A stretch of 64,000 nt of DNA from Chitinophaga pollutisoli (GTDB lineage: Bacteria > Bacteroidota > Bacteroidia > Chitinophagales > Chitinophagaceae). Made by a program: the position numbers and the translations under genes. Below, piece by piece: positions 8,751-17,506 of the stretch. Every line of letters starts with the position of its first letter. Position 1 is the stretch's first letter. The notes beneath the pieces are model-generated. The model saw only the letters and a program-made list of their open reading frames with translations, made no database searches and had not been told where the DNA came from. The stretch covers positions 3,720,001-3,784,000 of the forward strand of contig NZ_CP149822.1 of the NCBI RefSeq assembly GCF_038396755.1, in the 5' to 3' direction.

Positions 8751-9650
8751 GTGCGCAATCTGATCATTTTCTTACGGCGGTACTTCAACTTCTTTCTGTT
8801 TTTGCTGCTGGAAGTGATTTGTTTGATTTTCGTTTTCCGGACCAACAATTTCCAACGATCCGTTTACCTCAATTCCGCTAACGGCGTCTCCGGCAAACTG
8901 TACTCCCGCTACAACGACGTTCAATATTATTTCCACCTGGCAGAAACCAACGACAGCCTCGTAGCCGAAAACCTGGCCCTCCGCCAGCAACTGGCCACGG
9001 GTTTTGACCAGCGCGACACTTCCGCAGTCATCGTCATGGACACCCTCCGGAAATTTACCAACGATACGGCCCGCAAGCTCCTCAGCACGGAGGTGCGCAA
9101 GTTCCTCTACCGCGAGGCCAAGGTCATCAACAACTCGGTTAACCAGACCACCAACTTCATCACCATCCGCCGCGGCACCAAAGACGGGATTCGTCCCAAC
9201 ATGGGTGTGATCGGGCCAAACGGTATGGTAGGCGTGGTGCGCACCGCCAGCGAAAACTACGCGGTGATCATCTCCCTGCTCACCAAATCCAACGGCAGCA
9301 CGTCTTCCTTCAGCTTCAGCTCCCGCCTCCGGAACTCCGGCGAAATCGGGACGGTGTACTGGGACGGGTACGACGGCGGATACGTGACTATGAAAGACGT
9401 GCCGAGGAGCGCCAAACTGCACAAGGGCGATACGGTGGTAACGAGCGGATTTTCGGCCGTTTTCCCGGAAAACATCAATATCGGGTATATCGATACGTTT
9501 TATACGGGCGAGAAGGCGAGCACGTCTTACACCATCCGCCTCAAACTGGCTACCAACTTTTATAACCTGCAATACGTGTACGTGATCGAGAACCTGTTGC
9601 GCGATGAGCAAACCAGACTGGAAGATTCGACACGCAAAATGTTGAAATGA
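8751..9650 (+). CDS. mreC: Rod-shape-determining protein MreC
   Basis: A 299-residue periplasmic scaffold protein of the elongasome. It has one N-terminal membrane segment (about residues 13-30, rich in Phe and Leu), a coiled region (about 60-100), and the beta-rich MreC core with GPNGMVGVV and KGDTVVTSG-type turns. The start is GTG at 8751. The 3' end overlaps mreD by 4 bp (ATGA), which indicates translational coupling. Confidence 0.93.
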   Translation: MRNLIIFLRRYFNFFLFLLLEVICLIFVFRTNNFQRSVYLNSANGVSGKLYSRYNDVQYYFHLAETNDSLVAENLALRQQLATGFDQRDTSAVIVMDTLRKFTNDTARKLLSTEVRKFLYREAKVINNSVNQTTNFITIRRGTKDGIRPNMGVIGPNGMVGVVRTASENYAVIISLLTKSNGSTSSFSFSSRLRNSGEIGTVYWDGYDGGYVTMKDVPRSAKLHKGDTVVTSGFSAVFPENINIGYIDTFYTGEKASTSYTIRLKLATNFYNLQYVYVIENLLRDEQTRLEDSTRKMLK

Positions 9651-10156
9651 GCATACTGTTAAGAAATATCATCCGTTTCATCCTTCTAATCCTGTTCCAG
9701 GTACTGGTGCTGGACCGGATACTCGTTCACCAGATGGTGAACCCATATCTCTACATGCTCTTCATCCTGCTGCTGCCTTTCAACATTCCCCGCCCGGCGC
9801 TTCAGCTCCTGGGCCTCCTGCTGGGCCTCACGCTCGATATGTTCTCCGATTCCATGGGCATTCACGCCGCGGCATGCGTCTTCATCGCTTACCTGCGCCC
9901 GTTCGTGCTCAACGTTCTCAGTCCGCAGGGCGGCTTCGAAGGGCCCCAGCGAACGCCTTCCGTGACCACCATGGGGATTTCCCAGTTCGCGATTTATGTG
10001 ACCGTGATGGTCTTGTTGCATCACATCGCGTATTTTTGTTTGTCCGTTTTCAGTTTTTCCGACCCCCTGTACCTCCTGATGAAGATCTTGTTGTCTACAG
10101 CAGCCAGCTTGTTATTGATCCTGATATATGAGTTGTTGTTCTTCAGCAGGAAATAG
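9647..10156 (+). CDS. mreD: Rod-shape-determining membrane protein MreD
   Basis: A 169-residue, very hydrophobic protein with about five membrane segments, in the expected position after mreC and overlapping it by 4 bp. MreD is a small inner-membrane partner of MreC in cell-wall elongation. Sequence conservation in this family is low, so the call rests on length, hydrophobic pattern, the FQVLVLDRI-type N-terminal helix and gene order. The PBP2 gene starts 33 bp downstream. Confidence 0.88.
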   Translation: MSILLRNIIRFILLILFQVLVLDRILVHQMVNPYLYMLFILLLPFNIPRPALQLLGLLLGLTLDMFSDSMGIHAAACVFIAYLRPFVLNVLSPQGGFEGPQRTPSVTTMGISQFAIYVTVMVLLHHIAYFCLSVFSFSDPLYLLMKILLSTAASLLLILIYELLFFSRK

Positions 10157-10189
10157 GGAACCATTAAGTTATAAATCCAGCAACCTGCC

Positions 10190-12154
10190 ATGTCCGTTTT
10201 TAATCAGTCCAGAAAGCGCGTCATCCAGTTTATCATGCTCGGCACCGTATTGGTGATCGTGGCGAGACTGTTTTTCCTGCAGGTGGTGGAAACCAAATAT
10301 TCCAAACTGGCCGATGCCAACGCCCACCTTCGCAAAGTGATCTACCCGAGCCGCGGCATCGTGTACGACCGCCATGGCCGCGCCGTGATGCGGAACGAAG
10401 CGTTGTACGACCTGATGGTAACGCCCATCAACGTTAAAAATATCGATACGGCCTATATGTGCGAGATACTGGAGATCGAGAAGAAGGAATTCCTCCGCAG
10501 GATCCAGGTGGCGAGGAACCGCGAGGGGCCGCGCCGCCCATCCGTGTTTGCCAGCCTGCTCTCGCCAGATATGTACGGCAAGCTGCAGGAAAGTATGTAC
10601 CTGTTCCAGCCCGGCTTCGAGCTGGTGCAGCGGCCGGTGCGCTCGTACCCCTACGGCGTGGGCGCCAACTTCCTCGGTTATATTTCCGAAATTACGCCCG
10701 GCATGCTGGGCGATACCAGCGGCAAATACAGCGGCTACCAACAGGGCGATTATATCGGTATGACGGGGCTGGAGCGTACTTATGAGGACATTCTCATGGG
10801 GCAGCGCGGTATCCAGTACCTGGTGAAAGACAACCTCAACCGTCCGCAAGGCTCCCTGGAAGGAGGGATATTCGATACCGCCGCCGTAGCCGGTAAAAAC
10901 CTGCGACTGGCGCTGGACATCGATCTGCAGGTGCTGGGCGAGAAAATGATGGCGGGAAAGATCGGCTCCATCGTCGCCATCGACCCCCAGACCGGCGGCA
11001 TCCTCACAATGGTGAGCGGCCCCACCTTCGACCCGAACTTGTTATCCGGCTCCTACCGCGCCAAGAATCTCGGCATCCTCTTCACCGACACCGTGAAGCC
11101 GATGCTCAACCGCGCTATCCAGTCGGCTTATCCGCCCGGTTCAACATTCAAGCCCATTACAGGACTTATCGCGCTCGACGAGGGGGTGATCACGCCGAGT
11201 TTCGGGTTCCCCTGTCACGGCGGATACGGCCTTTGCGGCCGCTTCTCCCGCTGTACGCACAGCAACCCGGGCCACGCTGCCAATATGCGTACTGCTCTGG
11301 CGAATTCCTGCAACAGCTATTTCATGCACATCTATCGACTGTCGGTAGATAATAAAAAATGGGGCGGCACCAAGAACGGGCAGGCCAAATGGGTGGAATA
11401 CCTTAAAGCCATGGGCCTCGGCCGCCGCATCGGCGTCGATATACCTTCGGAGGCGCCGGGCGTGGTTCCTGATACCGCCCGCATGAACCGCGTTTACCGC
11501 GGCGTATGGAATTCCTGCTCAGAAATGTATGTAGGCATGGGCCAGGGGCAACTCATCCTCACACCCATGCAGCTCGCCAATGCCATGTGCATCATCGCCA
11601 ACCGCGGATGGTATTACATCCCGCACTTCGTGGAAAGCATCGATTCCGATAACTCTGATAAGCTGAAAAAATACAAGGAGAAACACTCCGTTGCGCATAT
11701 CTCCAACGACGCATTCCAGTCGGTGGTAGACGGTATGCACGACGTAGTGACCAGCGGTACCGCCCGTAAAGCCCAGATCGAAGGGATCGAAGTGTGCGGT
11801 AAAACCGGTACGGCGGAAAACAATGCCGTAGTAGCCGGGAAGCTGGTGAAACTGAAAGACCACTCGCTGTTCGTGGGCTTCGCGCCGAAAGACAATCCGA
11901 AGATCGCCATCGCCGTTGTGGTGGAAAACGCGGGCTTCGGTTCCACTTACGCCGTGCCCATCGCCAGCATCCTCATGGAAAAATACCTGACGGATACCAT
12001 CTCCGCGAAACGTAAGCCCGTGCTCGAACAAATGCTCGCCGCCAATACGTTCTCCCAGGAGATCAAGAATAAATCGAAACTCGACTCCCTCAACAGCGTA
12101 AACTACGCTGGCGCCGAAGGAGCCGTGATCATGCGGAAAATACTCGGACACTAA
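10190..12154 (+). CDS. mrdA: Penicillin-binding protein 2, elongation transpeptidase
   Basis: A 654-residue class B PBP that cross-links peptidoglycan during elongation. It has one N-terminal membrane anchor (about residues 14-32), then a dimerisation/pedestal domain (YPSRGIVYDRHGR near residues 49-62), then the transpeptidase domain. The three active-site motifs are visible: SxxK (Ser318 and Lys321 in PPGSTFKP), SxN (Ser373-Cys-Asn375) and KTG (Lys538 in GKTGTAE). It sits between mreD and rodA, its usual partner. Confidence 0.95.
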   Translation: MSVFNQSRKRVIQFIMLGTVLVIVARLFFLQVVETKYSKLADANAHLRKVIYPSRGIVYDRHGRAVMRNEALYDLMVTPINVKNIDTAYMCEILEIEKKEFLRRIQVARNREGPRRPSVFASLLSPDMYGKLQESMYLFQPGFELVQRPVRSYPYGVGANFLGYISEITPGMLGDTSGKYSGYQQGDYIGMTGLERTYEDILMGQRGIQYLVKDNLNRPQGSLEGGIFDTAAVAGKNLRLALDIDLQVLGEKMMAGKIGSIVAIDPQTGGILTMVSGPTFDPNLLSGSYRAKNLGILFTDTVKPMLNRAIQSAYPPGSTFKPITGLIALDEGVITPSFGFPCHGGYGLCGRFSRCTHSNPGHAANMRTALANSCNSYFMHIYRLSVDNKKWGGTKNGQAKWVEYLKAMGLGRRIGVDIPSEAPGVVPDTARMNRVYRGVWNSCSEMYVGMGQGQLILTPMQLANAMCIIANRGWYYIPHFVESIDSDNSDKLKKYKEKHSVAHISNDAFQSVVDGMHDVVTSGTARKAQIEGIEVCGKTGTAENNAVVAGKLVKLKDHSLFVGFAPKDNPKIAIAVVVENAGFGSTYAVPIASILMEKYLTDTISAKRKPVLEQMLAANTFSQEIKNKSKLDSLNSVNYAGAEGAVIMRKILGH

Positions 12155-12176
12155 ATAAAACGCGCAAACAGACACC

Positions 12177-13463
12177 ATGAACCGCTCACAAACGAAACTC
12201 ACCGCCGGCATCGACTGGCCCGTTCTCGGGATGTACCTCGCGCTGGTATTCATCGGCTTCCTGGCGATCTTCGCCGCGGAATACCGCGAAGGCGACAATG
12301 TGATACAGAACCTCCTTTCCCAGAATAAAAACTGGGCCAGGCAGGTACTGTGGTTCGGTGTGTCTATCGTACTGGCGTCGGGTATCTGGCTCACCGACAG
12401 TAAGTTCTTCACCGCCACCGCCAATCTCTTCTACGCATTCGGCATCCTGCTCCTGCTCGTAGTATTGGCCATCGGAACGGGGGTGAAGGGATCCAACTCC
12501 TGGCTCGAACTAGGCGGCTTCCGCTTCCAGCCGGCGGAATTCACCAAGCTATGTACCGCCCTGGCCCTGGCCAAATATCTGTCGGCCATGGAAACGGATT
12601 TCACCAAACTGCGCTCCCGCCTCATCGCGGTGGGCATGGTGATGTTCCCCCTGGCGATCATTATCCTGCAGGACGAAACCGGCCTGGCGCTCGTATACCT
12701 CGCCTTCTTCCTGGTGATGTACCGCGAAGGCCTGCCCGGCGTATTGCTGGTGATCGCGTTCTCCGGCATCGTACTCGTGCTGAGTGCCCTGCTGATCGAT
12801 AAATTCATTCTATTATACATTTTTACCGGCGTGGCCGCACTCGTCGTATATTTCAACCGCTTCCAGATCAGAAGAAGCAAATCGCGGCTGGTGGTGATCA
12901 TCGCCGTATGGGCGTTCTGCTCCTCCTTCGTGATGTATATCGTACCTTTTGTGTTCACAAACGTGTTGAAAGATTACCAGGTGCGCCGCATTTACGTGAT
13001 GCTGGGGCAGGAAAACGATCCTAAAGCCACGTACAACACCCGCCAGTCCATGATCGCCATCGGCTCGGGAGGGTTGCTGGGGAAAGGGTATCTCAAGGGT
13101 ACACAAACCCGGTTCGACTTTGTACCGGAGCAATCCACCGACTTCATCTTCTGCACCATCGGCGAAGACTTCGGCTTCGTCGGAAGCGTTGTTTTCCTGG
13201 CGATTTACGTCTCCCTGCTCTTACGGATCATCTTCATCGCAGAGCGACAGCGAAGTACATTCAGCCGCGTATATGCCTATAGCGTGGCTTCCATCATCTT
13301 TTTCCACCTGGCGATTAATATCATGATGACCATCGGTCTGGCCCCGGTTATCGGGATACCCTTGCCCCTGGTGTCTTACGGCGGGTCGTCGCTGATGACA
13401 TTTTCCATGCTCATCTTCATCATGCTGCGGCTGGACGCCGACCGGCAGATGGTACTGAGATAG
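12177..13463 (+). CDS. rodA: Rod-shape SEDS glycosyltransferase RodA
   Basis: A 428-residue SEDS-family membrane protein that polymerises glycan strands from lipid II together with PBP2. It has about ten membrane segments and the family stretches FRFQPAEFTKL, ILQDETGLAL and, near the C-terminus, GIPLPLVSYGGSS. It starts 22 bp after the PBP2 gene and ends the rod-shape operon. The loop between residues about 180 and 290 is longer than in Escherichia coli RodA (370 residues), as is common in Bacteroidota. Confidence 0.94.
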   Translation: MNRSQTKLTAGIDWPVLGMYLALVFIGFLAIFAAEYREGDNVIQNLLSQNKNWARQVLWFGVSIVLASGIWLTDSKFFTATANLFYAFGILLLLVVLAIGTGVKGSNSWLELGGFRFQPAEFTKLCTALALAKYLSAMETDFTKLRSRLIAVGMVMFPLAIIILQDETGLALVYLAFFLVMYREGLPGVLLVIAFSGIVLVLSALLIDKFILLYIFTGVAALVVYFNRFQIRRSKSRLVVIIAVWAFCSSFVMYIVPFVFTNVLKDYQVRRIYVMLGQENDPKATYNTRQSMIAIGSGGLLGKGYLKGTQTRFDFVPEQSTDFIFCTIGEDFGFVGSVVFLAIYVSLLLRIIFIAERQRSTFSRVYAYSVASIIFFHLAINIMMTIGLAPVIGIPLPLVSYGGSSLMTFSMLIFIMLRLDADRQMVLR

Positions 13464-13475
13464 GGGCCGATTTGT

Positions 13476-13483
13476 TACATTTG
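13476..13483 (+). promoter_or_regulatory. -7 promoter element next to the hydrolase start codon
   Basis: TACATTTG fits TAnnTTTG exactly and lies only 4 bp before the ATG at 13488. In this phylum, transcription would then begin at or beside the A of the ATG, suggesting a leaderless mRNA separate from the rod-shape operon. Confidence 0.5.
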
Positions 13484-13487
13484 TGCA

Positions 13488-14240
13488 ATGGCACGTATCA
13501 TACCACTTTCGGAAGGAAGCTTTACCGTAGACGGAACCAAGCAATTCGTCCCATTCGACGACAGGAACGATCAACTGAAAGACAGGGCCGCAGGCTCATT
13601 GCTGGTAGAAATCCAGCCTTTTCTCGTGATTACAGACCGGGATATTATTTTGTTGGATACGGGACTGGGGTTCCGCAATGCCGATGGTATCCTGCAACTC
13701 CATCAAAACCTTATCGACAATGGCATCAATCCCATGGAAGTGACAAAGGTGCTGATGAGCCATCTGCATAAGGACCACTCCGGCGGCGTCATCGTCACCG
13801 ATCCTGTTACCGGCGACCGCAGTCTGAGTTTCCCGCATGCCACTTATTATGTATCCAAACCCGAGCTGGATTACGCTTTTGCGCACGACGGGAAATCTTA
13901 CCAAAAAGAAGATTTCGACCTGCTCGCCCAGCGTGATAACGTGGTGTTCACCGAAGGCGAAGGCACGATCGACGGGTATATCCATTATGAATGGTCGGGT
14001 GGGCATTGCCCGCAGCACCAGGTGTTCCTGATCGACGACGGGGAGGATAAAGTATTTTTCGGTGGGGACGAAGCGCCGCAGAATTCCCAGATGCGGAGCC
14101 GTTTTGTGGCAAAGTATGATTATGACGGGAAGCGGGCGAGCGAATTGCGGCAGGCGTACTTGGAACGGGGAATTACGGAAGGATGGACGTTTTTATTCTA
14201 TCACGATACCAAGCAACCCACTACAAAATTCCAGTCATGA
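13488..14240 (+). CDS. Metallo-beta-lactamase-fold hydrolase
   Basis: A 250-residue protein with the metal-binding signature HxHxDH (His92, His94, Asp96, His97 in SHLHKDHSGG), a further GHCPQHQ histidine motif near residue 170, and a GGDEAP aspartate that could be the bridging ligand. The family includes lactonases, thioesterases and other hydrolases; the substrate is unknown. It lies 24 bp after rodA but has its own likely promoter, and it overlaps the next gene by 4 bp, so those two are coupled. Confidence 0.85.
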   Translation: MARIIPLSEGSFTVDGTKQFVPFDDRNDQLKDRAAGSLLVEIQPFLVITDRDIILLDTGLGFRNADGILQLHQNLIDNGINPMEVTKVLMSHLHKDHSGGVIVTDPVTGDRSLSFPHATYYVSKPELDYAFAHDGKSYQKEDFDLLAQRDNVVFTEGEGTIDGYIHYEWSGGHCPQHQVFLIDDGEDKVFFGGDEAPQNSQMRSRFVAKYDYDGKRASELRQAYLERGITEGWTFLFYHDTKQPTTKFQS

Positions 14241-14581
14241 ACCATTTCGCTGAAGCCTGGGTGCAGGCGTGGAACAGCCACGACCTCGACGCCATTATGG
14301 AACATTATGCCGACGATATTGTTTTCCATTCCCCCGTTATCCAGCAGCTGAACAACGACCCCCTGGGCCGTTTAACCGGAAAGGCCGCCTTGCGCGCTTA
14401 TTTCGAGAAAGGCCTGGCCGCTTACCCCGATCTGCATTTCGAGCTGTATCACGTGCTCGAAGGCGTGGATTCGGTGGTGTTATTTTACAAAAGCATCCGT
14501 AACCGGCTTTCCGCCGAGATGATGGTGCTGGGGCCGGATGGAAAAGTGAAAGAAGTGAGAGCGCATTACAAAGAGCAATAA
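14237..14581 (+). CDS. SnoaL-like/NTF2-fold protein
   Basis: A 114-residue protein with the cone-shaped NTF2-like fold pattern: AWVQAWNSHDLDAIMEHYAD near the N-terminus, GKAALRAYFEKGL in the middle, and a beta-rich C-terminal half. Members include SnoaL-like cyclases and isomerases, but many have no known activity. The start at 14237 overlaps the hydrolase stop (ATGA). An upstream in-frame start at 14183 would lie inside the hydrolase gene and is less likely. Confidence 0.8.
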   Translation: MNHFAEAWVQAWNSHDLDAIMEHYADDIVFHSPVIQQLNNDPLGRLTGKAALRAYFEKGLAAYPDLHFELYHVLEGVDSVVLFYKSIRNRLSAEMMVLGPDGKVKEVRAHYKEQ

Positions 14582-14585
14582 AACA

Positions 14586-14610
14586 AAGCCCCCCGCTGAA
14601 ACGGGGGCTT
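14586..14610. terminator. Bidirectional terminator
   Basis: AAGCCCCC and GGGGGCTT form a G/C-rich stem around the loop at about 14596-14601. It lies between the SnoaL-like gene on the plus strand and the convergent Spy-like gene on the minus strand, and can serve both. Confidence 0.7.
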
Positions 14611-14629
14611 CTTATATCCTGGATTTTGT

Positions 14630-15121
14630 TTACCGGCGATTATCGTTGTCCCGGTGCTCGCGCCGTTCTTTGAGCTGGCGGATCATCATGGACCTGAATT
14701 CCCTTTCCGCGCGGTACAACTGGGTAACTTTGGCGGCGGGCAATACTTTGAGGAACTCCTGTTTGTAACGCGTTTTGATATCCACCATGCGTTTCTCGAA
14801 ACCCAGTTCCTTATCGAGGGCCTCGCTGGCGAGGGCATCGGTGCGGGGGTTGGATTTCAGTTCCTTGTTCTTTTTGCGCCTTTCGGCGATGAGCTGGTTC
14901 ACTTCCTCGGAATACCGTTTGTATACGGGCCAGAATTTCTGGGCTTCTTCGGGTGTGAGGTCCAATTCGCGGGAGATATAGAGGATTTCGAGGGATTTGA
15001 CCTTATCTTCTTTCGAGGCAGGCTTTTCCTGCGGCGCTTTCTGCGCAGGCAGGGAAATGGCCGGCAACATGAAAATGCCGATGAACCCGAATAATATCCC
15101 AATCAACTTAATCCGTTTCAT
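14630..15121 (-). CDS. Exported helical protein, Spy/CpxP-like
   Basis: A 163-residue protein with a signal peptide (hydrophobic residues 6-22, ending LPAQ) and a charged, all-helical mature part. It includes LDLTPEEAQKFWPVYKRY, which resembles the LTxxQ-type motif of Spy/CpxP periplasmic chaperones and metal-resistance proteins. It is the third gene of the ECF sigma/anti-sigma group, 7 bp after the anti-sigma gene. A periplasmic stress-sensing or chaperone role is inferred from fold and position. Confidence 0.65.
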   Translation of the reverse strand: MKRIKLIGILFGFIGIFMLPAISLPAQKAPQEKPASKEDKVKSLEILYISRELDLTPEEAQKFWPVYKRYSEEVNQLIAERRKKNKELKSNPRTDALASEALDKELGFEKRMVDIKTRYKQEFLKVLPAAKVTQLYRAEREFRSMMIRQLKERREHRDNDNRR

Positions 15122-15128
15122 CTGGTTA

Positions 15129-15755
15129 TCAATTATTTAACTGTGTCTGCCGCAAGAGGTTGTCTTCCAGCATAAGATCGATTTCTTCTGTACTCAGCTC
15201 TTCGGGCAGTACCGAGGGCATGCCGGCTTCGAGCGATACGTTGGCAAAGATATTGTCGTCATCGAAATCATCCGAGCGGTATTGCAGAAAATCTACGATT
15301 TCCTGGTCGCTGATCTGTGCCATTTTTCGGTCGATGCTGCTGCCTGTCCATTCCCTTACACCCCAGATGGCGGACACTACCACCACACCGGCGATGGCCG
15401 CGGCCGCGAGGCAGCGTTTGAACAACCGGATTTTCCGGCCGATAGGAATCACTTTGGTGGTCGGCTCCTTGCCGCTGCCCTGGATCAGTTGGCGGTCCAG
15501 CCCTTTAAAATACCCATGCGGGGTATAGAAAGGCGCGGTTTTGCGGGGAATGGAAGCGAGGATGGGCGCGATTTCCATCAGTTCGTCCGTCACTTCTTCT
15601 TCTGCGGCCAGGTTGCGTACACGGTCCATGAGGATATCCGGGAACCGGTCGAAATACGCATACGGCAGGCCGTACCCGGGCGTATCGCCCAATTCGGGCA
15701 GCCCCGGCGAAACCTGCTTCAGTTCATCTGCGATATCTTTTCCTTTCTGCGGCAT
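15129..15755 (-). CDS. Probable transmembrane anti-sigma factor
   Basis: A 208-residue protein with a single membrane segment near residues 114-131 (CLAAAAIAGVVVVSAIW). It has an N-terminal cytoplasmic part of about 110 residues and an acidic C-terminal part with several DxD/ExE stretches. It follows the ECF sigma gene by 39 bp. One-TM proteins in this position are usually anti-sigma factors, but I see no classical zinc-binding HxxxCxxC motif, so the family is not certain. Confidence 0.6.
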   Translation of the reverse strand: MPQKGKDIADELKQVSPGLPELGDTPGYGLPYAYFDRFPDILMDRVRNLAAEEEVTDELMEIAPILASIPRKTAPFYTPHGYFKGLDRQLIQGSGKEPTTKVIPIGRKIRLFKRCLAAAAIAGVVVVSAIWGVREWTGSSIDRKMAQISDQEIVDFLQYRSDDFDDDNIFANVSLEAGMPSVLPEELSTEEIDLMLEDNLLRQTQLNN

Positions 15756-15794
15756 ATGTAAGTATGACCATTCTACAGGGGAATGGTTTAACTG

Positions 15795-16346
15795 TCAATT
15801 ATTTTTTAAGAATTCTTCTACTTTTTTAACGGCATGATGATACGATGCCTTGAGGGCGCCTTCGGAAGTGTCCAGCACCCGGCTCATTTCCTCGTATGGC
15901 ATTTCGTCGTAATACCGGAGGTTGAAAACGGTGCGCTGCTTTTCCGGGAGGCTGAGAATGGCGCTCTGCAGCTTCCATTCAATTTTCTTCGAATCGTAGT
16001 TGGGATCGGCCTCCAGTTTATTGGCGAGCCCCGATTCCATGTCGGACAGGGAAAGGGCGGATTTCCGTTTCAGGCTGTCCAGGAAGGTGAGGCATTCGTT
16101 GGTGGCGATTTTGTACAGCCAGGTGTACAGCCGGGCGTCTTCCCGGAAATTATCCAGGTTCTTCCAGACTTTGATGAATACGTTCTGCAGCACGTCGTTG
16201 GCGTCGTCGTGACTGATCACGAGGCGCCGGATGTGCCAGTAGAGCTTCTCCTGGTACTTCCTGACAATGAGCGTGAAACCTTTCTCCCGGGTATCCGGAT
16301 GTCTGAATATCGACAGTAGTTCTTTATCTTCTTGCGTTACACCCAT
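15795..16346 (-). CDS. ECF RNA polymerase sigma factor
   Basis: A 183-residue sigma-70 factor of the extracytoplasmic-function group. Region 2 is at about residues 25-95 (HDDANDVLQNVFIKVWKNL, then YTWLYKIATNECLTFL). Region 4 is at about 125-178 (LPEKQRTVFNLRYYDEMPYEEM, then SEGALKASYHHAVKKV, the helix-turn-helix). It heads a three-gene minus-strand unit with the anti-sigma and Spy-like genes, so it probably controls an envelope-stress response. Confidence 0.92.
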   Translation of the reverse strand: MGVTQEDKELLSIFRHPDTREKGFTLIVRKYQEKLYWHIRRLVISHDDANDVLQNVFIKVWKNLDNFREDARLYTWLYKIATNECLTFLDSLKRKSALSLSDMESGLANKLEADPNYDSKKIEWKLQSAILSLPEKQRTVFNLRYYDEMPYEEMSRVLDTSEGALKASYHHAVKKVEEFLKNN

Positions 16347-16445
16347 AGGCGTTTTTACGATAATATGAGCGGAATCTCCTGGAGGATACCGGTTTTAACA
16401 CCTAATATAACCATTATCCGCGTTCCGGGTTTGCTGTAAAAACAG

Positions 16446-16472
16446 AAAAAACCATCATTAAGATGGTTTTTT
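16446..16472 (-). terminator. Terminator of the rfbA-galE-transketolase operon
   Basis: AAAAAACCATC (16446-16456) and GATGGTTTTTT (16462-16472) form an 11-bp stem with a 5-base loop, ending in a U-run on the minus strand. It lies 21 bp beyond the transketolase stop codon. Confidence 0.8.
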
Positions 16473-16492
16473 CGGGCGAAGGTTTAATGTCG

Positions 16493-17464
16493 CTATAGCA
16501 TTTTAACCTTTTTTCGGGCAATGGCCTTTTCAGCCGCTGCTACGATATAAGGTGTATCGAGACCGTATTTGGTCAGCAATTCGTTGGGTTTGCCGCTTTC
16601 CCCGAAGGTATCGTTGGTACCGATGTATTCGATGGGGATGGGATTGTGGCGGGCAGCTACCTGGGCGATGGAATCCCCGAGGCCGCCGAGCACGTTGTGC
16701 TCTTCGGCAGTAACGGCGCAGCCGGTTTTGGTGATGGATTTGATCACGGCTTCCTCGTCGAGGGGCTTAATGGTGTGAATGTTGATAAGTTCCACGCTGT
16801 AGCCTTTTTCTTCAAGGATGCGGCCGGCTTCCACGCATTTCCATACCAGGTGCCCGCAGGCGAAGAGGGTGATGTCGGTACCTTCGTTCAGGATCTGGGC
16901 TTTGCCGATCTGGAACTCCTGGTTTTCGGGCGTGAAGTTGGGCCATTTGGGACGGCCAAAGCGCAGGTATGCGGGGCCTTCGTGATCGGCGAGGGCAATG
17001 GTGGCGGCTTTGGTCTGGTTGAAGTCGCAGGGTACGATCACGGTCATGCCGGGCAGCATCTTCATCATCCCGATGTCTTCGAGTATCTGGTGGGTGGCGC
17101 CGTCTTCGCCGAGGGTGAGGCCGGCGTGGGATGCGCAGATTTTAACATTTTTGCCGGAATAGGCTACCGACTGGCGGATCTGGTCATAAACGCGGCCGGT
17201 GGAGAAGTTGGCAAAAGTGGTGGTGTAGGGGATTTTGCCGCCGATAGTGAGGCCTGCCGCCACGCCGATCATGTTGGCTTCCGCGATACCGCATTGAACG
17301 AAGCGGTCGGGGAATTCCTTGATAAACGCCTGCAGTTTCATGGAACCGAGCAGGTCGGCCGTGAGGGCCACCACATTAGGGTTCCTTTTGCCTGCTTCCA
17401 GGATACCTTCGCCGAATCCGCCGCGGGTTTCCTTCTCGTTCAGTACTTGTATGTCTTTTACCAT
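16493..17464 (-). CDS. Transketolase, C-terminal subunit
   Basis: A 323-residue protein equal to the second half of transketolase: the pyrimidine-binding domain (EANMIGVAAGLTIGG near residues 66-80; FANFSTGRVYDQIRQSV; ASHAGLTLGEDGATHQ) plus the C-terminal regulatory-like domain (HTIKPLDEEAV, EEHNVLGGLG). Many Bacteroidota encode transketolase as two genes. Here the N-terminal, thiamine-diphosphate-binding half is not adjacent: upstream, 42 bp away, is galE. It therefore needs a partner encoded elsewhere. Confidence 0.88.
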   Translation of the reverse strand: MVKDIQVLNEKETRGGFGEGILEAGKRNPNVVALTADLLGSMKLQAFIKEFPDRFVQCGIAEANMIGVAAGLTIGGKIPYTTTFANFSTGRVYDQIRQSVAYSGKNVKICASHAGLTLGEDGATHQILEDIGMMKMLPGMTVIVPCDFNQTKAATIALADHEGPAYLRFGRPKWPNFTPENQEFQIGKAQILNEGTDITLFACGHLVWKCVEAGRILEEKGYSVELINIHTIKPLDEEAVIKSITKTGCAVTAEEHNVLGGLGDSIAQVAARHNPIPIEYIGTNDTFGESGKPNELLTKYGLDTPYIVAAAEKAIARKKVKML

Positions 17465-17506
17465 AATGCCAGAAATTTGTGTCGCAAAGCTAGAAAATAA
17501 AATAAA

